A DNA stretch of 64,000 nucleotides from Nocardia shimofusensis NBRC 100134 (GTDB lineage Bacteria; Actinomycetota; Actinomycetes; Mycobacteriales; Mycobacteriaceae), in the NCBI RefSeq assembly GCF_001613125.1, contig NZ_BDBT01000012.1:1-64000 (forward strand), given 5' to 3'. Shown here piece by piece: positions 27,201 to 35,281 of the stretch. The notes under the pieces are model-generated. The model was not told the origin of the DNA and ran no database searches. It saw only the letters and a list, made by a program, of their open reading frames with translations. How positions within the stretch are numbered: position 1 is the first letter of the stretch; every line of letters begins with the position of its first letter. The translations under genes and the position numbers were made by a program.

Positions 27201-27995
27201 CCAGTCGGCCGATTCCGGTACGTCGGTCTGATCGCCGAACACCTGCGGCGAGGCGACAGGAAGATCGGCGTACCAGTCGTAGAACGACAGCATCGAGCCG
27301 CCCAGCAGCGAGATGAACCGCGCGCCCACCGCGTGACTGACCATCGACATCGCCGGGATGGGGGAGAAGCCCGCCACCCGGTCCGGGCCGTAGGTCTTGA
27401 TGGTGTGCACGTGCGCGGCCGCGGCGATCTCGGCGGCCTCCCACCATTCCGCCCGCACGAAACCGCCCTTGCCGCGCGCGGCCTTGTACGCCTTGGACTT
27501 CACCGGATCCTCGACCACGTCGGCCCAGGCCAGCACCGGATCCTTCAGCCGCGCCTTGGCCTCGCGATAGAACTCGAGCAACGTGCCGCGCACATAGGGA
27601 TACCGCACGCGGGCAGGCGAATACGTGTACCAGGAGAACGAGGCGCCGCGGGGGCAGCCGCGGGGCTCGTACTCCGGCTTGTCCGCACCGACCGAGGGAT
27701 AGTCGGTCTGCTGGGATTCCCAGGTGATCACGCCGTCCTTGACGTAGATCTTCCAGGAGCACGAGCCGGTGCAGTTCACGCCGTGGGTCGAGCGCACCAC
27801 CTTGTCGTGCGCCCAGCGGTCGCGATAGAACTCGTCGGCGTTGCGGCCGCCGACCTTGTGCAGCGATCGCTGATCGGCGGAGATCTCGCCGCGCTGGAAG
27901 TACTTGCCCAGCGCGAGCAGGGCGTCTCCGGCGTCCGCGGATCGCGGTCCCACCGGGTTGGCGGAAGCCGAATCTGAAGTGCGCGAAAGAACCAC
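24201..27995 (-). CDS. narG: Respiratory nitrate reductase alpha subunit NarG
   Basis: Catalytic subunit (about 1264 residues) that reduces nitrate to nitrite at a molybdenum bis-MGD centre facing the cytoplasm. The N-terminal [4Fe-4S] site with a histidine ligand is HGVNCTGSC (His71, Cys75, Cys79) plus a cysteine in PRGCPRG. The conserved NarG segment MWGSNVPVTRTPDAHY is present. The GTG at 27995 follows AAGGGGG by 5 nt and is preferred; an ATG at 28076 would add 27 unsupported residues. First gene of narGHJI. Confidence 0.96.
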   Translation of the reverse strand: MVLSRTSDSASANPVGPRSADAGDALLALGKYFQRGEISADQRSLHKVGGRNADEFYRDRWAHDKVVRSTHGVNCTGSCSWKIYVKDGVITWESQQTDYPSVGADKPEYEPRGCPRGASFSWYTYSPARVRYPYVRGTLLEFYREAKARLKDPVLAWADVVEDPVKSKAYKAARGKGGFVRAEWWEAAEIAAAAHVHTIKTYGPDRVAGFSPIPAMSMVSHAVGARFISLLGGSMLSFYDWYADLPVASPQVFGDQTDVPESADWFDAGYLIMWGSNVPVTRTPDAHYMTEARYRGQKVVVVSPDYADNTKFADEWVPARPGTDAALAMSMGHVVLKEFFVERQTPRFLEYVKRYTDLPYLVCVDDPKGWDAEGIYHHDGATAGKFLTAADLGRGDENAEHKPVLLDAAGDPVVPNGALGHRFNESDAGKWNLDLEGVDPLLTLYGREDAESIAVRLPRYDGDQPGVVLRGVPTVTVAGRRVTTVFDLLLAQYGVGRDGLPGEWASGYDDASSPYTPAWQETITGVPAVQAERIAREFADNAERSGGRSMILMGAGTNHWFHSDQIYRAFFTLTLLTGCQGVNGGGWAHYVGQEKCRPVTGWATLAFGLDWQRPPRQMQGTVFWYLTNDQWRYDPFTADSFSSPLGKGAFAGRTAADNIALASRLGWMPSYPTFDRNPLDLADEAEAAGVSAADHVVSQLKSEELRFACEDPDAPENFPRCLTVWRANLLGSSGKGNEYFHRHLLGADSNLQTTDDTGVRPQELVWRDEAPTGKLDLLLSLDFRMTSTTLFSDIVLPAATWYEKHDLSSTDMHPFVHAFSPAISPPWEAKTDFDAFHRIARGFSWMAEKHLGVRKDIVAVPLQHDSPDALAQAGGRVLDWKAGECEPIPGKTMPKLVVVERDYPKVAEKMAALGPLVETLGLTTKGVTTLPDAEVEYLAGKNGKVVSGIAQGRSSLAKDTHAAEAILALSGTTNGRLAVEGFHALERRTGTELADLALEAEGKRITFADTQARPVPVITSPEWSGSETGGRRYSPFTINTERLKPWHTLTGRQHFYLDHDWMIELGEQLPIFRPPLDMTALFREPGVGDVTERGVTVRYLTPHSKWSIHSAYQDNLHMLTLSRGGQSIWMSDKDAAKIGVADNDWIEAVNRNGVVVARAIVSHRMPEGTVFMYHAQDRAVDVPRIEGTDPSGFDWPKPGLQPGEQPGKGKRGGIHNALTRIMIKPSHLIGGYAQQSFALNYHGPTGNQRDEVTTIRRRSQEVEY

Positions 27996-29267
27996 GACGC
28001 CCCCTTCGAGCTGTGAAATCGGGCTGTTGCACCGACTGTAAGGAGCCGGACAGGCGCCACCAAACGGTTCTCTCACATCGCTCGACCGCTTTCGGTGAGG
28101 TGTGAGATCGCCGCAATGTCCCGGTCACCGGGCAGGTGCGCGTTCCGGCCGCCGGGGTGGCCGCGACCTGCGAACGGTGCTCGGCGGCCCGGTCTCGGCG
28201 GGCTCTCGCGGGTGAGGTGGTGAAGCTTTGGAAACGCGGACTTCTCGGGCGCTTTACAATCGTTAACACAATGCGGCAGTGCGTTGTGCAGCGCGAATGT
28301 GGTCTACGTCATGAACTCTGGCATCAGACCGGCGGGTCGGATATCGGTCTCGCGGCCTTCGCGGTATGGCGACGGCGCGCGGGGGGCGTCGATCGTGGCG
28401 TGGTCGTCGGCGTCGAGGCGCCGGCTCGCGCAGACCGTGCGGTATTTATTCTTCGGTAGCTGCCGACCGCTCTTCGGGTCGACATGTACAGTCGCCGGAT
28501 ATTTGCGGTGCTCGCCGAATTCGATTGGAATAATTCAGAAATCGACACGAGTAAAAACTTCGATACCGGGTGTGGGGCTCGTTTTCGGGTGGAGACGTGG
28601 GTCGCGGTCGGAATATCGCTGTTGTGTCCGGAGCGGTCGAATCGATCGGATGTTCGATCGGGGTGTGCCGCCGGTGTGCTCGCCCGGTCGCGCCGGCCGG
28701 TCGGGCAACTGTCGTCGCGGGGGTGCTTCGAGAGATGTCCGCGAGCTCGAAAGGGGTGGCAGGCGACGGTAGTTCCGGTGGGAATGGGTAGCGGGCGGTA
28801 AACCTGCGGCCGGGCGCCGGGTGCGCCGCACATCGGTGCGTGTCGCGTTCGCGAGGCGCATTCGTTCGGTTCGGTGCGGTGAAGTCGATACGCGACCATT
28901 CCGAGACCTATTCGTTACTCGGCAATCCCGCAGCACAGAGGCCGTTTTTGGTCGAAGTCACGGGAAACAGGGTGTGGATCGCGCGAATGTCACGATGTGG
29001 CGCAGGCGTGGCGGATATGGTGGCGAAATGCGTTGCCGGAGAAATGCGGAGCCGGATACGCACCCCGCTCCGGCGGTGGGTGCACCGGCCGGTGTGGGTC
29101 TTCCCCGGTATGCGCGAGAACGACTGGATCAACTGGACATCGGTCGAACATACGTATTCGATGCGTTAATCACCGGACCGGGAATCGGGTGGCTGCGGAG
29201 GATGGACACGGGGTGGCCGGGTGCCGGGGACAACAATTGCGCGAACATTGCGGGGAGTGAGTGCTAC
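27996..29267. other. 1.27-kb intergenic stretch upstream of narG
   Basis: No gene is supported: open frames on both strands lack ribosome sites and have arginine/serine-rich, shadow-like translations. It holds the narG promoter region (element at 28071-28107), a plus-strand TACAAT at 28255-28260, and locally AT-rich DNA around 28440-28570 (TATTTATTC, GGAATAATT). The lower GC and lack of coding suggest decayed or acquired DNA, or an unrecognised RNA. Confidence 0.5.
28071..28089. promoter_or_regulatory. narG upstream element shared with narK
   Basis: TCTCACATCGC-nn-GACCGC, 76-94 nt before the narG start. It matches 11104-11122 in all 17 defined positions. TCTCACA is also repeated as its complement TGTGAGA at 28101-28107, so a dimeric regulator is plausible. 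Its identity is unknown. Confidence 0.55.
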
Positions 29268-30206
29268 ATGGTCGACGACATCGGATTGGTACCCCACATT
29301 TCGCTCGCGGCGGCGGCGAACTGCTCCAACGGCACGTTCGCGGTCTGCGGCGACGAGGGCCGTGCGCTCTGGTACGGCCCCTTCCTGGACAGTGACGCCG
29401 ACAACCCGCACGGGGACAGCTTCGCGGGCACCATGGCCGCCGCCGCGCGCGCGATCTGGCTGGCCGGGCGGGCACGCTCCGACGCGGGCCACACCGAGGC
29501 GACGCTGCACCTCGTGCTCAGCGACAGCGATGTGGACACCGTGACGCTGGCCTGCGCGGCGTCCATGTCGGGCTTGATTCTGGACCTGGTGATCTCCGAG
29601 GACAACCCGGCGCTCGACTGGTGCCAGGTCTTCGGCAGCCTCGACTGGAACCCCGGCGCCCTGGTCAGTCTGGTCGACCAGGACGAACCGGAGGGCCGAT
29701 TGGGCAGGCACCTGCGGGCGGTGCACACCTTCCCGTATGTGAACGATGAACCGAAGGAGGCGTTTCCCATGATCCGCAACCCAGGTGAGGATGCCGGACC
29801 GGTCGAGGACGCGGGCATGGAGCTGCGCTCGGCCCTCGAAGCGCTGCTGCTGCACGACGCCGCGGGCATCGACGCCACGATGCGGCATGCCATCTCGGCC
29901 ACCGTGCATCTGGCCGTGGACACCCCGCACGGCCGTCCGGACGACGCCGAGGAATTCCTCGGCCGCCTCGACGCCGCGTGGCTGATCGCGGCCTGGGCAG
30001 GACACGACACCGAGATGTCGCTCATCGCCACCCTGGCCGCCGGCGAGGTGCCCGCGCTGTCCTGGTGCGAACTGATGTTCACCACCGCCCTGGCGCCGTG
30101 GTCGACCAACCCGGCGGCGGTGCAGGCCAGGCGCATATTCTCGGCGGTGCCGCAGGGCCGCCTCGGTGCGGTCCCGCCGCAACCCGCCCACGTCTTCGGC
30201 GCCTAG
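29268..30206 (+). CDS. Hypothetical protein, unrecognised family
   Basis: A 312-residue soluble, acidic protein that I cannot assign. It begins MVDDIGLVPHISLAAAANCS; no signal peptide, membrane helix or known catalytic motif is apparent. Conspicuous segments are FAVCGDEGRALWYGPF, HLVLSDSDVDTVTLACAASM and DEPEGRLGRHLRAVHTFPY; the C-terminal half is helical with AAWLIAAWAGHDTEMSL. ATG 29268 is chosen with GGGGAG 10 nt upstream; the frame is open to 28821, but the upstream translation looks non-coding. It is isolated between narG and the convergent mtnC. Confidence 0.65.
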   Translation: MVDDIGLVPHISLAAAANCSNGTFAVCGDEGRALWYGPFLDSDADNPHGDSFAGTMAAAARAIWLAGRARSDAGHTEATLHLVLSDSDVDTVTLACAASMSGLILDLVISEDNPALDWCQVFGSLDWNPGALVSLVDQDEPEGRLGRHLRAVHTFPYVNDEPKEAFPMIRNPGEDAGPVEDAGMELRSALEALLLHDAAGIDATMRHAISATVHLAVDTPHGRPDDAEEFLGRLDAAWLIAAWAGHDTEMSLIATLAAGEVPALSWCELMFTTALAPWSTNPAAVQARRIFSAVPQGRLGAVPPQPAHVFGA

Positions 30207-30224
30207 CCGTTCACGCGCCTCGGG

Positions 30225-30917
30225 TCAGGCGAGTTCGTCCAGCTCGGTGAACGAGGCGATCCATCGATGCGGGGGGCGCGGCCGATGGGGCTCACCCGCA
30301 CGATGGACCCCGATCGCCGACCAGCCGGCCGCCACCGCCGCGTCCAGCTCGTCGGGGTGATCGGACAGGAACAGGATCTGTTCCGCCGCGACGCCGAGAA
30401 CCTCCGCGATGCGCCGATACGAGGCAGCATCCCGTTTGGGTCCGGCGCTCGACAGGTCGAAATGCTCGCCGATCAGCGATCCGAGTTCGCCGCCGCGCGC
30501 GTGGGCGAACCAGTCCCGCTGGTTGCGCTCCGACCCCGAGGAATACACCGCCAGCCGCAGGCCGGCCGCGTGCCAGGACCGCAGGACCGCGGGCACGTCG
30601 GGAAAGAACTCGCCGTGCAGCGCGCCGGTGACGAAGCCTTCGTGGCAGATCAGCCCCTGGGCCGACTTCAACGGCGCGGCCTTGACGTCGTTGCCCAGCC
30701 AGTCCCGCAGGATCTCGGCGACCTCGTCGGTGCTCGCCTCGGGCCGCCCGGCCAGTTCCCTGGTCTCGGCCAGAATCCCGGCGGCCGTGGTGTCGGCGTG
30801 TTCGGCCAGCCAGCCGGGCAGCCGCTTGCGGGTGTAGCCGTAGAGATCCTCGCGGACCGAGCTGGTCGGGCTCGTGGTGCCCTCGATGTCGAGGACGACC
30901 ACCGACACACCGGTCAC
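30225..30917 (-). CDS. mtnC: Acireductone synthase / enolase-phosphatase MtnC
   Basis: A 230-residue HAD-family enzyme of the methionine salvage pathway that enolises and dephosphorylates 2,3-diketo-5-methylthiopentyl-1-phosphate. HAD motifs: VVLDIEGTTSP (nucleophile Asp near residue 9), AVYSSGSERNQ and FLSDHPDELDAA. The GTG start overlaps the end of mtnD by 4 nt, so the two are coupled. Confidence 0.95.
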   Translation of the reverse strand: MTGVSVVVLDIEGTTSPTSSVREDLYGYTRKRLPGWLAEHADTTAAGILAETRELAGRPEASTDEVAEILRDWLGNDVKAAPLKSAQGLICHEGFVTGALHGEFFPDVPAVLRSWHAAGLRLAVYSSGSERNQRDWFAHARGGELGSLIGEHFDLSSAGPKRDAASYRRIAEVLGVAAEQILFLSDHPDELDAAVAAGWSAIGVHRAGEPHRPRPPHRWIASFTELDELA

Positions 30918-31489
30918 GACGCGGCCAGCAGTTCGTCGAGGGTGGGGAAGCCGGAGCTGATCCGGTCACCGGTGAAATCACCGATCCAGCCGTCGGCCTC
31001 CTCGAAGAACCGCACGGCGATGAAGTCGGGACGCTCGCCCATGTCGAACCAGTGCAGGGTGCCCGCGGGCACCGACAGCAGGTCGCCTGCCTCGCAGACC
31101 ACGGCCAGCACTTCCTCGCCCAGGTGCAGGTAGAAGCAGCCGCGCCCGGAGGCGAAGTAGCGCACCTCGTCCTCGGCGTGGCGGTGCTCGTCGAGGAACT
31201 TGGCGCGCGCGCCCTCGGCTGTCTCGGGCCAGGACGGATCGGAATCATCCGGGTGGATGCGGGCGATGTCGATGTGGCGGTAGCGACCGTCGGCGTTGAG
31301 CTCGGCGACGTGATCGGCGTAGCGGGCGAGCAGGTCGTCCGACGACAGGGTCGCGGCGTCGTCGTGCGCGGGCCAGCGGTCGAAAGCGATGCCGTGAGCG
31401 GCCAATTCGGCGGAGATCACGGCCTCGTCGGCGGTGCGCAGCCGCACCCGGTCGGCGTCGTCGGCGGCCATCACCTGGAGCAGGGTCAT
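30914..31489 (-). CDS. mtnD: Acireductone dioxygenase MtnD
   Basis: A 191-residue cupin that oxidises acireductone to the 2-oxo acid precursor of methionine plus formate (iron form). Metal ligands appear in EHRHAEDEVRYF (two His and one Glu) and in GTLHWFDMG. Between mtnAB and mtnC in one operon. Confidence 0.95.
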   Translation of the reverse strand: MTLLQVMAADDADRVRLRTADEAVISAELAAHGIAFDRWPAHDDAATLSSDDLLARYADHVAELNADGRYRHIDIARIHPDDSDPSWPETAEGARAKFLDEHRHAEDEVRYFASGRGCFYLHLGEEVLAVVCEAGDLLSVPAGTLHWFDMGERPDFIAVRFFEEADGWIGDFTGDRISSGFPTLDELLAAS

Positions 31490-31529
31490 GAGAGAGGTCC
31501 CATCTGGAGAACGGTGTGCGTGGTGCGCG

Positions 31530-33260
31530 CTATCGGCTCGCGGGCAGCGACTGGTCCCGCGTGCGCGGCGGCGAGCCGGGTTCCGTGCGCTGCGGTGCGG
31601 ATCGGGGCCCGGTGCGGAGCACGGTGTCGCTGTCGGTGCGGAGCACGGTGTCGCCGCCGGTGCGGAGCACCAGTTCGCACAGGGCTTCCAGGCACTCGGC
31701 GCGGTCGCGCGCTTGCGCGAGAGTCTGCCCCCAGGTGGTGATCCCGTGCCCGGAGATACACAGCACCGGCGGCGCGCCGGGGTGCTCGGTGAGCCAGCGT
31801 TCGATGTCCTCGCCGATCCGCGGGACGGTGCGCCAGTTCGGGAACACCGGCAGGTCCACGGCCTCCGGATCGGTGCCGCCGAGGCCTTTGATCAATTCGA
31901 GGCCGGTGATCCTGACGGTGCCGGGCGTATCGGTGGCCCCGGCGCGGGTGGCCAGGGCCGTGGCGAAGGGTGAGTGCACGTGCACCACGGCGGCGGCGTC
32001 GGTGGCGCGGTAGACGGCGGTGTGAATCGTGGTCTCCGCCGAGGGTGTCCTGGTCCGGCCGGGGAGCGGGACCGAGTCGGCGATCCGCACGGTGACCATG
32101 TCCTGCGCGGTCAGCTCGCCCTTGGCCAGGCCGCTCGCGGTGACCACGGCGGTGTCGCCGGTGCGCACCGAGAGGTTGCCCGCGGTGCCCGGCATCCAGC
32201 CGCGCGCATGGAGCTCGCGTGCAGTGGCGGCGATGAGCGCGCCCGGCGCCGGGGCGGTCTCGAGGACGGTCCCGTGCACGATGCCGTTCTCCGTGACCAC
32301 GGCGGTGATCAGATCGGCAGGCGTGACGTCGAAGGCCGGGTTGAACACGGCGGTGCCCGCGGGCGCGGTCGGCGTGCCCGCGAAGGCGGTGACCTCGGTC
32401 GCGCCGCGTTCCTCCACCACGATCTCGCGCCAGGTCGCGGTCGCCGGATCGCGGGTGGATTCGGGGGCGACCACGATGAACGGCAGGCCGTGCCGGTGCG
32501 CGGCCAGCGCGACGGCGTAGGTGCCGATCTTGTTGGCGACATCGCCCGCGGCGGTCACCCGGTCGGCGCCGACGAGCACGCAGTCGACCTGGCCGGTGGC
32601 CATCGCCCAGGCGGCCGCGGAGTCGATGGTGAGCCGGTGCGGGATACCGGCTTCGGCCAGTTCCCAGGCGGTCAGCCGGGCGCCCTGCAGCAGTGGGCGG
32701 GTCTCGTCGACGATCACGTCCTCGATGGCGTCGCGCTCGGCCAGCACCCGCAGCGCACCGATGGCGGTGCCGAACGCGCTGGTCGCGAGTCTGCCGGTGT
32801 TGCAGTGTGTGAGCATCCGTAGCTTGCGCCCTCCGCACAGCCGCTGCACGAGGTCGGCGGCGTGGGTGGCGGCCGCCCGGTTGACCCGGCCGTCCTCGGC
32901 GAGCATGTCGAGGGTCTCGGCGAGTACCGCCTCGGCGCCGCCGGCGATCCGGGGGCGCACCCGCGCGACCGCCCACGCCAGGTTCACGGCGGTGGGGCGG
33001 GTGGCCACGATCCGGTCGGCCTCGGCGTGCACCGCCTCGACATCCACCACACCGTCACGGGTGTGCGCGGCGGTCGCGATGACGACGCCGAACGCGCCCG
33101 CGATGCCGATGGCGGGCGCGCCGCGGATCGCGAGAGTCGCGATGGCGTCGATGATCTGCTCGACCGTGCCCAGTCGCATCCGGCGCACCTCGTGCGGCAG
33201 TCCACGCTGGTCGATGGTGACCAAGGCACCGTCGTCCCAGATCAGGGAACTGTCGTTCAT
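31530..33260 (-). CDS. mtnAB: Fused MtnA-MtnB: methylthioribose-1-P isomerase / methylthioribulose-1-P dehydratase
   Basis: A 576-residue bifunctional enzyme. Residues 1-335 are MtnA (5-methylthioribose-1-phosphate isomerase): RGAPAIGIAGAFGV, THCNTGRLAT with the catalytic Cys, and GADRVTAAGDVANKIGTY with the acid. Residues about 345-550 are MtnB, a class II aldolase-fold dehydratase: ARGWMPGTAGNLSVR, HVHSPFATALA and SGHGITTWG with zinc ligands. A short Arg/Ser/Pro tail containing a repeat ends the protein. The two domains perform consecutive steps and feed MtnC and MtnD encoded downstream. ATG 33260 chosen at the start of MtnA homology. Confidence 0.92.
   Translation of the reverse strand: MNDSSLIWDDGALVTIDQRGLPHEVRRMRLGTVEQIIDAIATLAIRGAPAIGIAGAFGVVIATAAHTRDGVVDVEAVHAEADRIVATRPTAVNLAWAVARVRPRIAGGAEAVLAETLDMLAEDGRVNRAAATHAADLVQRLCGGRKLRMLTHCNTGRLATSAFGTAIGALRVLAERDAIEDVIVDETRPLLQGARLTAWELAEAGIPHRLTIDSAAAWAMATGQVDCVLVGADRVTAAGDVANKIGTYAVALAAHRHGLPFIVVAPESTRDPATATWREIVVEERGATEVTAFAGTPTAPAGTAVFNPAFDVTPADLITAVVTENGIVHGTVLETAPAPGALIAATARELHARGWMPGTAGNLSVRTGDTAVVTASGLAKGELTAQDMVTVRIADSVPLPGRTRTPSAETTIHTAVYRATDAAAVVHVHSPFATALATRAGATDTPGTVRITGLELIKGLGGTDPEAVDLPVFPNWRTVPRIGEDIERWLTEHPGAPPVLCISGHGITTWGQTLAQARDRAECLEALCELVLRTGGDTVLRTDSDTVLRTGPRSAPQRTEPGSPPRTRDQSLPASR
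31611..31670. repeat. 24-bp tandem repeat inside the mtnAB 3' end
   Basis: Two 24-bp copies (31611-31634 and 31635-31658) beginning GGTGCGGAGCACGGTGTCG, followed by a 12-nt partial third. On the coding strand they encode DTVLRT-type octapeptides in the C-terminal tail. Confidence 0.8.
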
Positions 33261-33435
33261 CGCGAGGCGTCCTTCGTCGAGAGAGAATCCGGCGCCGGAA
33301 ACGATATCGGCTCGCTCCCGTCGCGCCACACTCGGACTCAGGGTGATCCTTGGTCGGGACAGCGCGAGACGTGGACCGGTCGAAGCGCTCACCGAGGGCG
33401 AACGGAGCAGGCCGGGGAATGCCCCCGGAGAGCGC

Positions 33436-35184
33436 CTACCAGCGCAACGGGATGAACTCGACGAGATCGCCGTCGCGAGCGTCGGCGGGCACGACGACCA
33501 GTACGTCACGGTCGATCAGCCCGCCGAGGTGGGCGGTGCGGACAGAGTGGTCGCCGATCAAGCCGCCTTCGTCGTCGCGGCGGGCGGGGACGATGCGCGG
33601 CACCGGTGCGGTGATCGCCGCCGCATTGCGCAGCGGAGCACGCGACGGGCGTGCCGGGTTCGCGCCTGTGCGGCCATCGACGATGGCGGGAGTCAACGCC
33701 AGTGCGGTGGCCACGGCCGCGAACGGATTGCCGGGGAGTCCGAGAACTGTTGTCCGACAGGGAAGTTCGGCGACGATTGTGGAACCGCCCGGGCGCAGTC
33801 GCAGGCGCGGGACCACGACGGTGGCCGAGGCTCTGCCGAGCGCGGCGCGCAATTGGTCGGCCGCCCCGCCGCCGGTCGCTCCGACGACGACCAGGAGATC
33901 GCAATCGGTCGCGGCGGCGAGCACCTCGTCGAAACCGTTCGGGGTGTCGCGCAGGTGCACCCGGTCGGCGGTGACCACACCGCACCAGCCGAGCAGGTCG
34001 GGCAGGATCGGGCCGATGGAGTCGCGGGTCTGGCCCGCGCGCAGGGGGCCGTCGCTGCGGATCTCGTCGCCGGTCATCACCACGCGGGCGCGCACGGGTC
34101 CGCGCACCGGCGCGGCGGTCACTTCGACGCTGGCGGCGGCGGAGATCAGGGCGGCGGTGACCGGGGCGCCCTGCGGGGCGACCGGATCGCCCGCGTGCCG
34201 GTCCTCGCCGCGGCGGCGGATGTCCTCGCGCACCGGGCTGTCGGGCAGGCGGTGCAGGACGCGATCGGTGGAGATGTCGGCGAACTCGTCGCGCAGCACC
34301 AGAGTGGCGCCGTCGGGCACATGCGCGCCGGTGGCGATGCGCACGGCCTCGCCGGGCAGCAGTCCCTCCGGACGCTGCCCGCCCGCGAAACCGATGTCGC
34401 GGCGCAACCGCCACGGTCCGTCACCGCTCACCGCGTAGCCGTCCATGGCCGAGACGTCGAACCGCGGCAGCGCCTCGGCCGCCGTGAGCGGCGCGGCCAG
34501 CGCCGCACCTCGGACGGTCCGCAGGTCGGCGGTGTGGATCGGCAGCGGGGTGAGGTCGGCGCGCAGCGCGTCGCGGGCATGGGCCAGGTGCAGGGGCTCG
34601 CCCGCGAGTGCCCTGGCCCGGCGGATCTGGTCGTCGGTATCGCAGTCGGCGATGCCTGCCGACGCGGCCCCGGACAGCTCGACGATCTCGGTCCGCGCCG
34701 GGACGATCGCCTTCATCGGCTGGTTGACCACCGAATCCAGACCGTCGAGCGCCGCCCGCAAGGCGCTTCGCCGCCACACTCCCACCAGATACTGCGGCCG
34801 CCCGTCGGCATCGGCGGCGAACACCGCGTCCACATCGGATGCGACAGCGCGTCCGCGCAATTCGTCGACCGCCTCGGCGGTGAGGAACGGCATGTCCGCC
34901 GCGAGCACGGCCACCAGCGCCGCGCCGGACTCGCCCAGCTCACCCAGCCCGGCGTCGATGGCGGCTACCGGCCCGGTGCCCGCGGGCGTTTCCCGGACCT
35001 GCCGGATGTCGGCCGCCAGATTCGGCCGAGGCGGGCCGACCACCACCGTCCTGGCGCAGTCCGCGACAGCCGCGAGCGCGGCATCGAGCATCGAGCGCCC
35101 GCCGATCACCAAGCCGGGCTTGTCGACACCGCCCATCCGGCTCGCACGACCACCCGCCAGCACGATGGCATCGGCGGTGGTCAT
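33436..35184 (-). CDS. Fused MobA-MoeA molybdenum cofactor enzyme
   Basis: A 582-residue fusion. Residues 1-~195 are a MobA-type nucleotidyltransferase (AIVLAGGRASRMGGVDKP, ETPAGTGPVAAI, AADMPFL) that would attach GMP to molybdopterin. The rest is MoeA-like, inserting molybdenum: RFDVSAMDGYAV, VRIATGAHVPDGA, VVMTGDEIRSDGPLRAGQ and VLGLPGNPFAAV. Both are late steps toward the MGD that NarG needs; M. tuberculosis encodes them separately. ATG 35184 begins right at the MobA motif. The 174-nt gap to mtnAB leaves operon membership open. Confidence 0.88.
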   Translation of the reverse strand: MTTADAIVLAGGRASRMGGVDKPGLVIGGRSMLDAALAAVADCARTVVVGPPRPNLAADIRQVRETPAGTGPVAAIDAGLGELGESGAALVAVLAADMPFLTAEAVDELRGRAVASDVDAVFAADADGRPQYLVGVWRRSALRAALDGLDSVVNQPMKAIVPARTEIVELSGAASAGIADCDTDDQIRRARALAGEPLHLAHARDALRADLTPLPIHTADLRTVRGAALAAPLTAAEALPRFDVSAMDGYAVSGDGPWRLRRDIGFAGGQRPEGLLPGEAVRIATGAHVPDGATLVLRDEFADISTDRVLHRLPDSPVREDIRRRGEDRHAGDPVAPQGAPVTAALISAAASVEVTAAPVRGPVRARVVMTGDEIRSDGPLRAGQTRDSIGPILPDLLGWCGVVTADRVHLRDTPNGFDEVLAAATDCDLLVVVGATGGGAADQLRAALGRASATVVVPRLRLRPGGSTIVAELPCRTTVLGLPGNPFAAVATALALTPAIVDGRTGANPARPSRAPLRNAAAITAPVPRIVPARRDDEGGLIGDHSVRTAHLGGLIDRDVLVVVPADARDGDLVEFIPLRW

Positions 35185-35281
35185 CGGCCGAGCCCCCGCG
35201 CGTGCTCGAACGCAGGAAACGGCATCGCGAAGGTCGGCATGGACCAAATGCTAGTGGCCGATGCGGTGGAAAGACGCCCGG

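Noticed and set aside
28821..29267. Longer N-terminus for the unrecognised protein at 29268
   Set aside because: The upstream 149 codons are arginine-rich and irregular with no ribosome site, while a usable site precedes the ATG at 29268.
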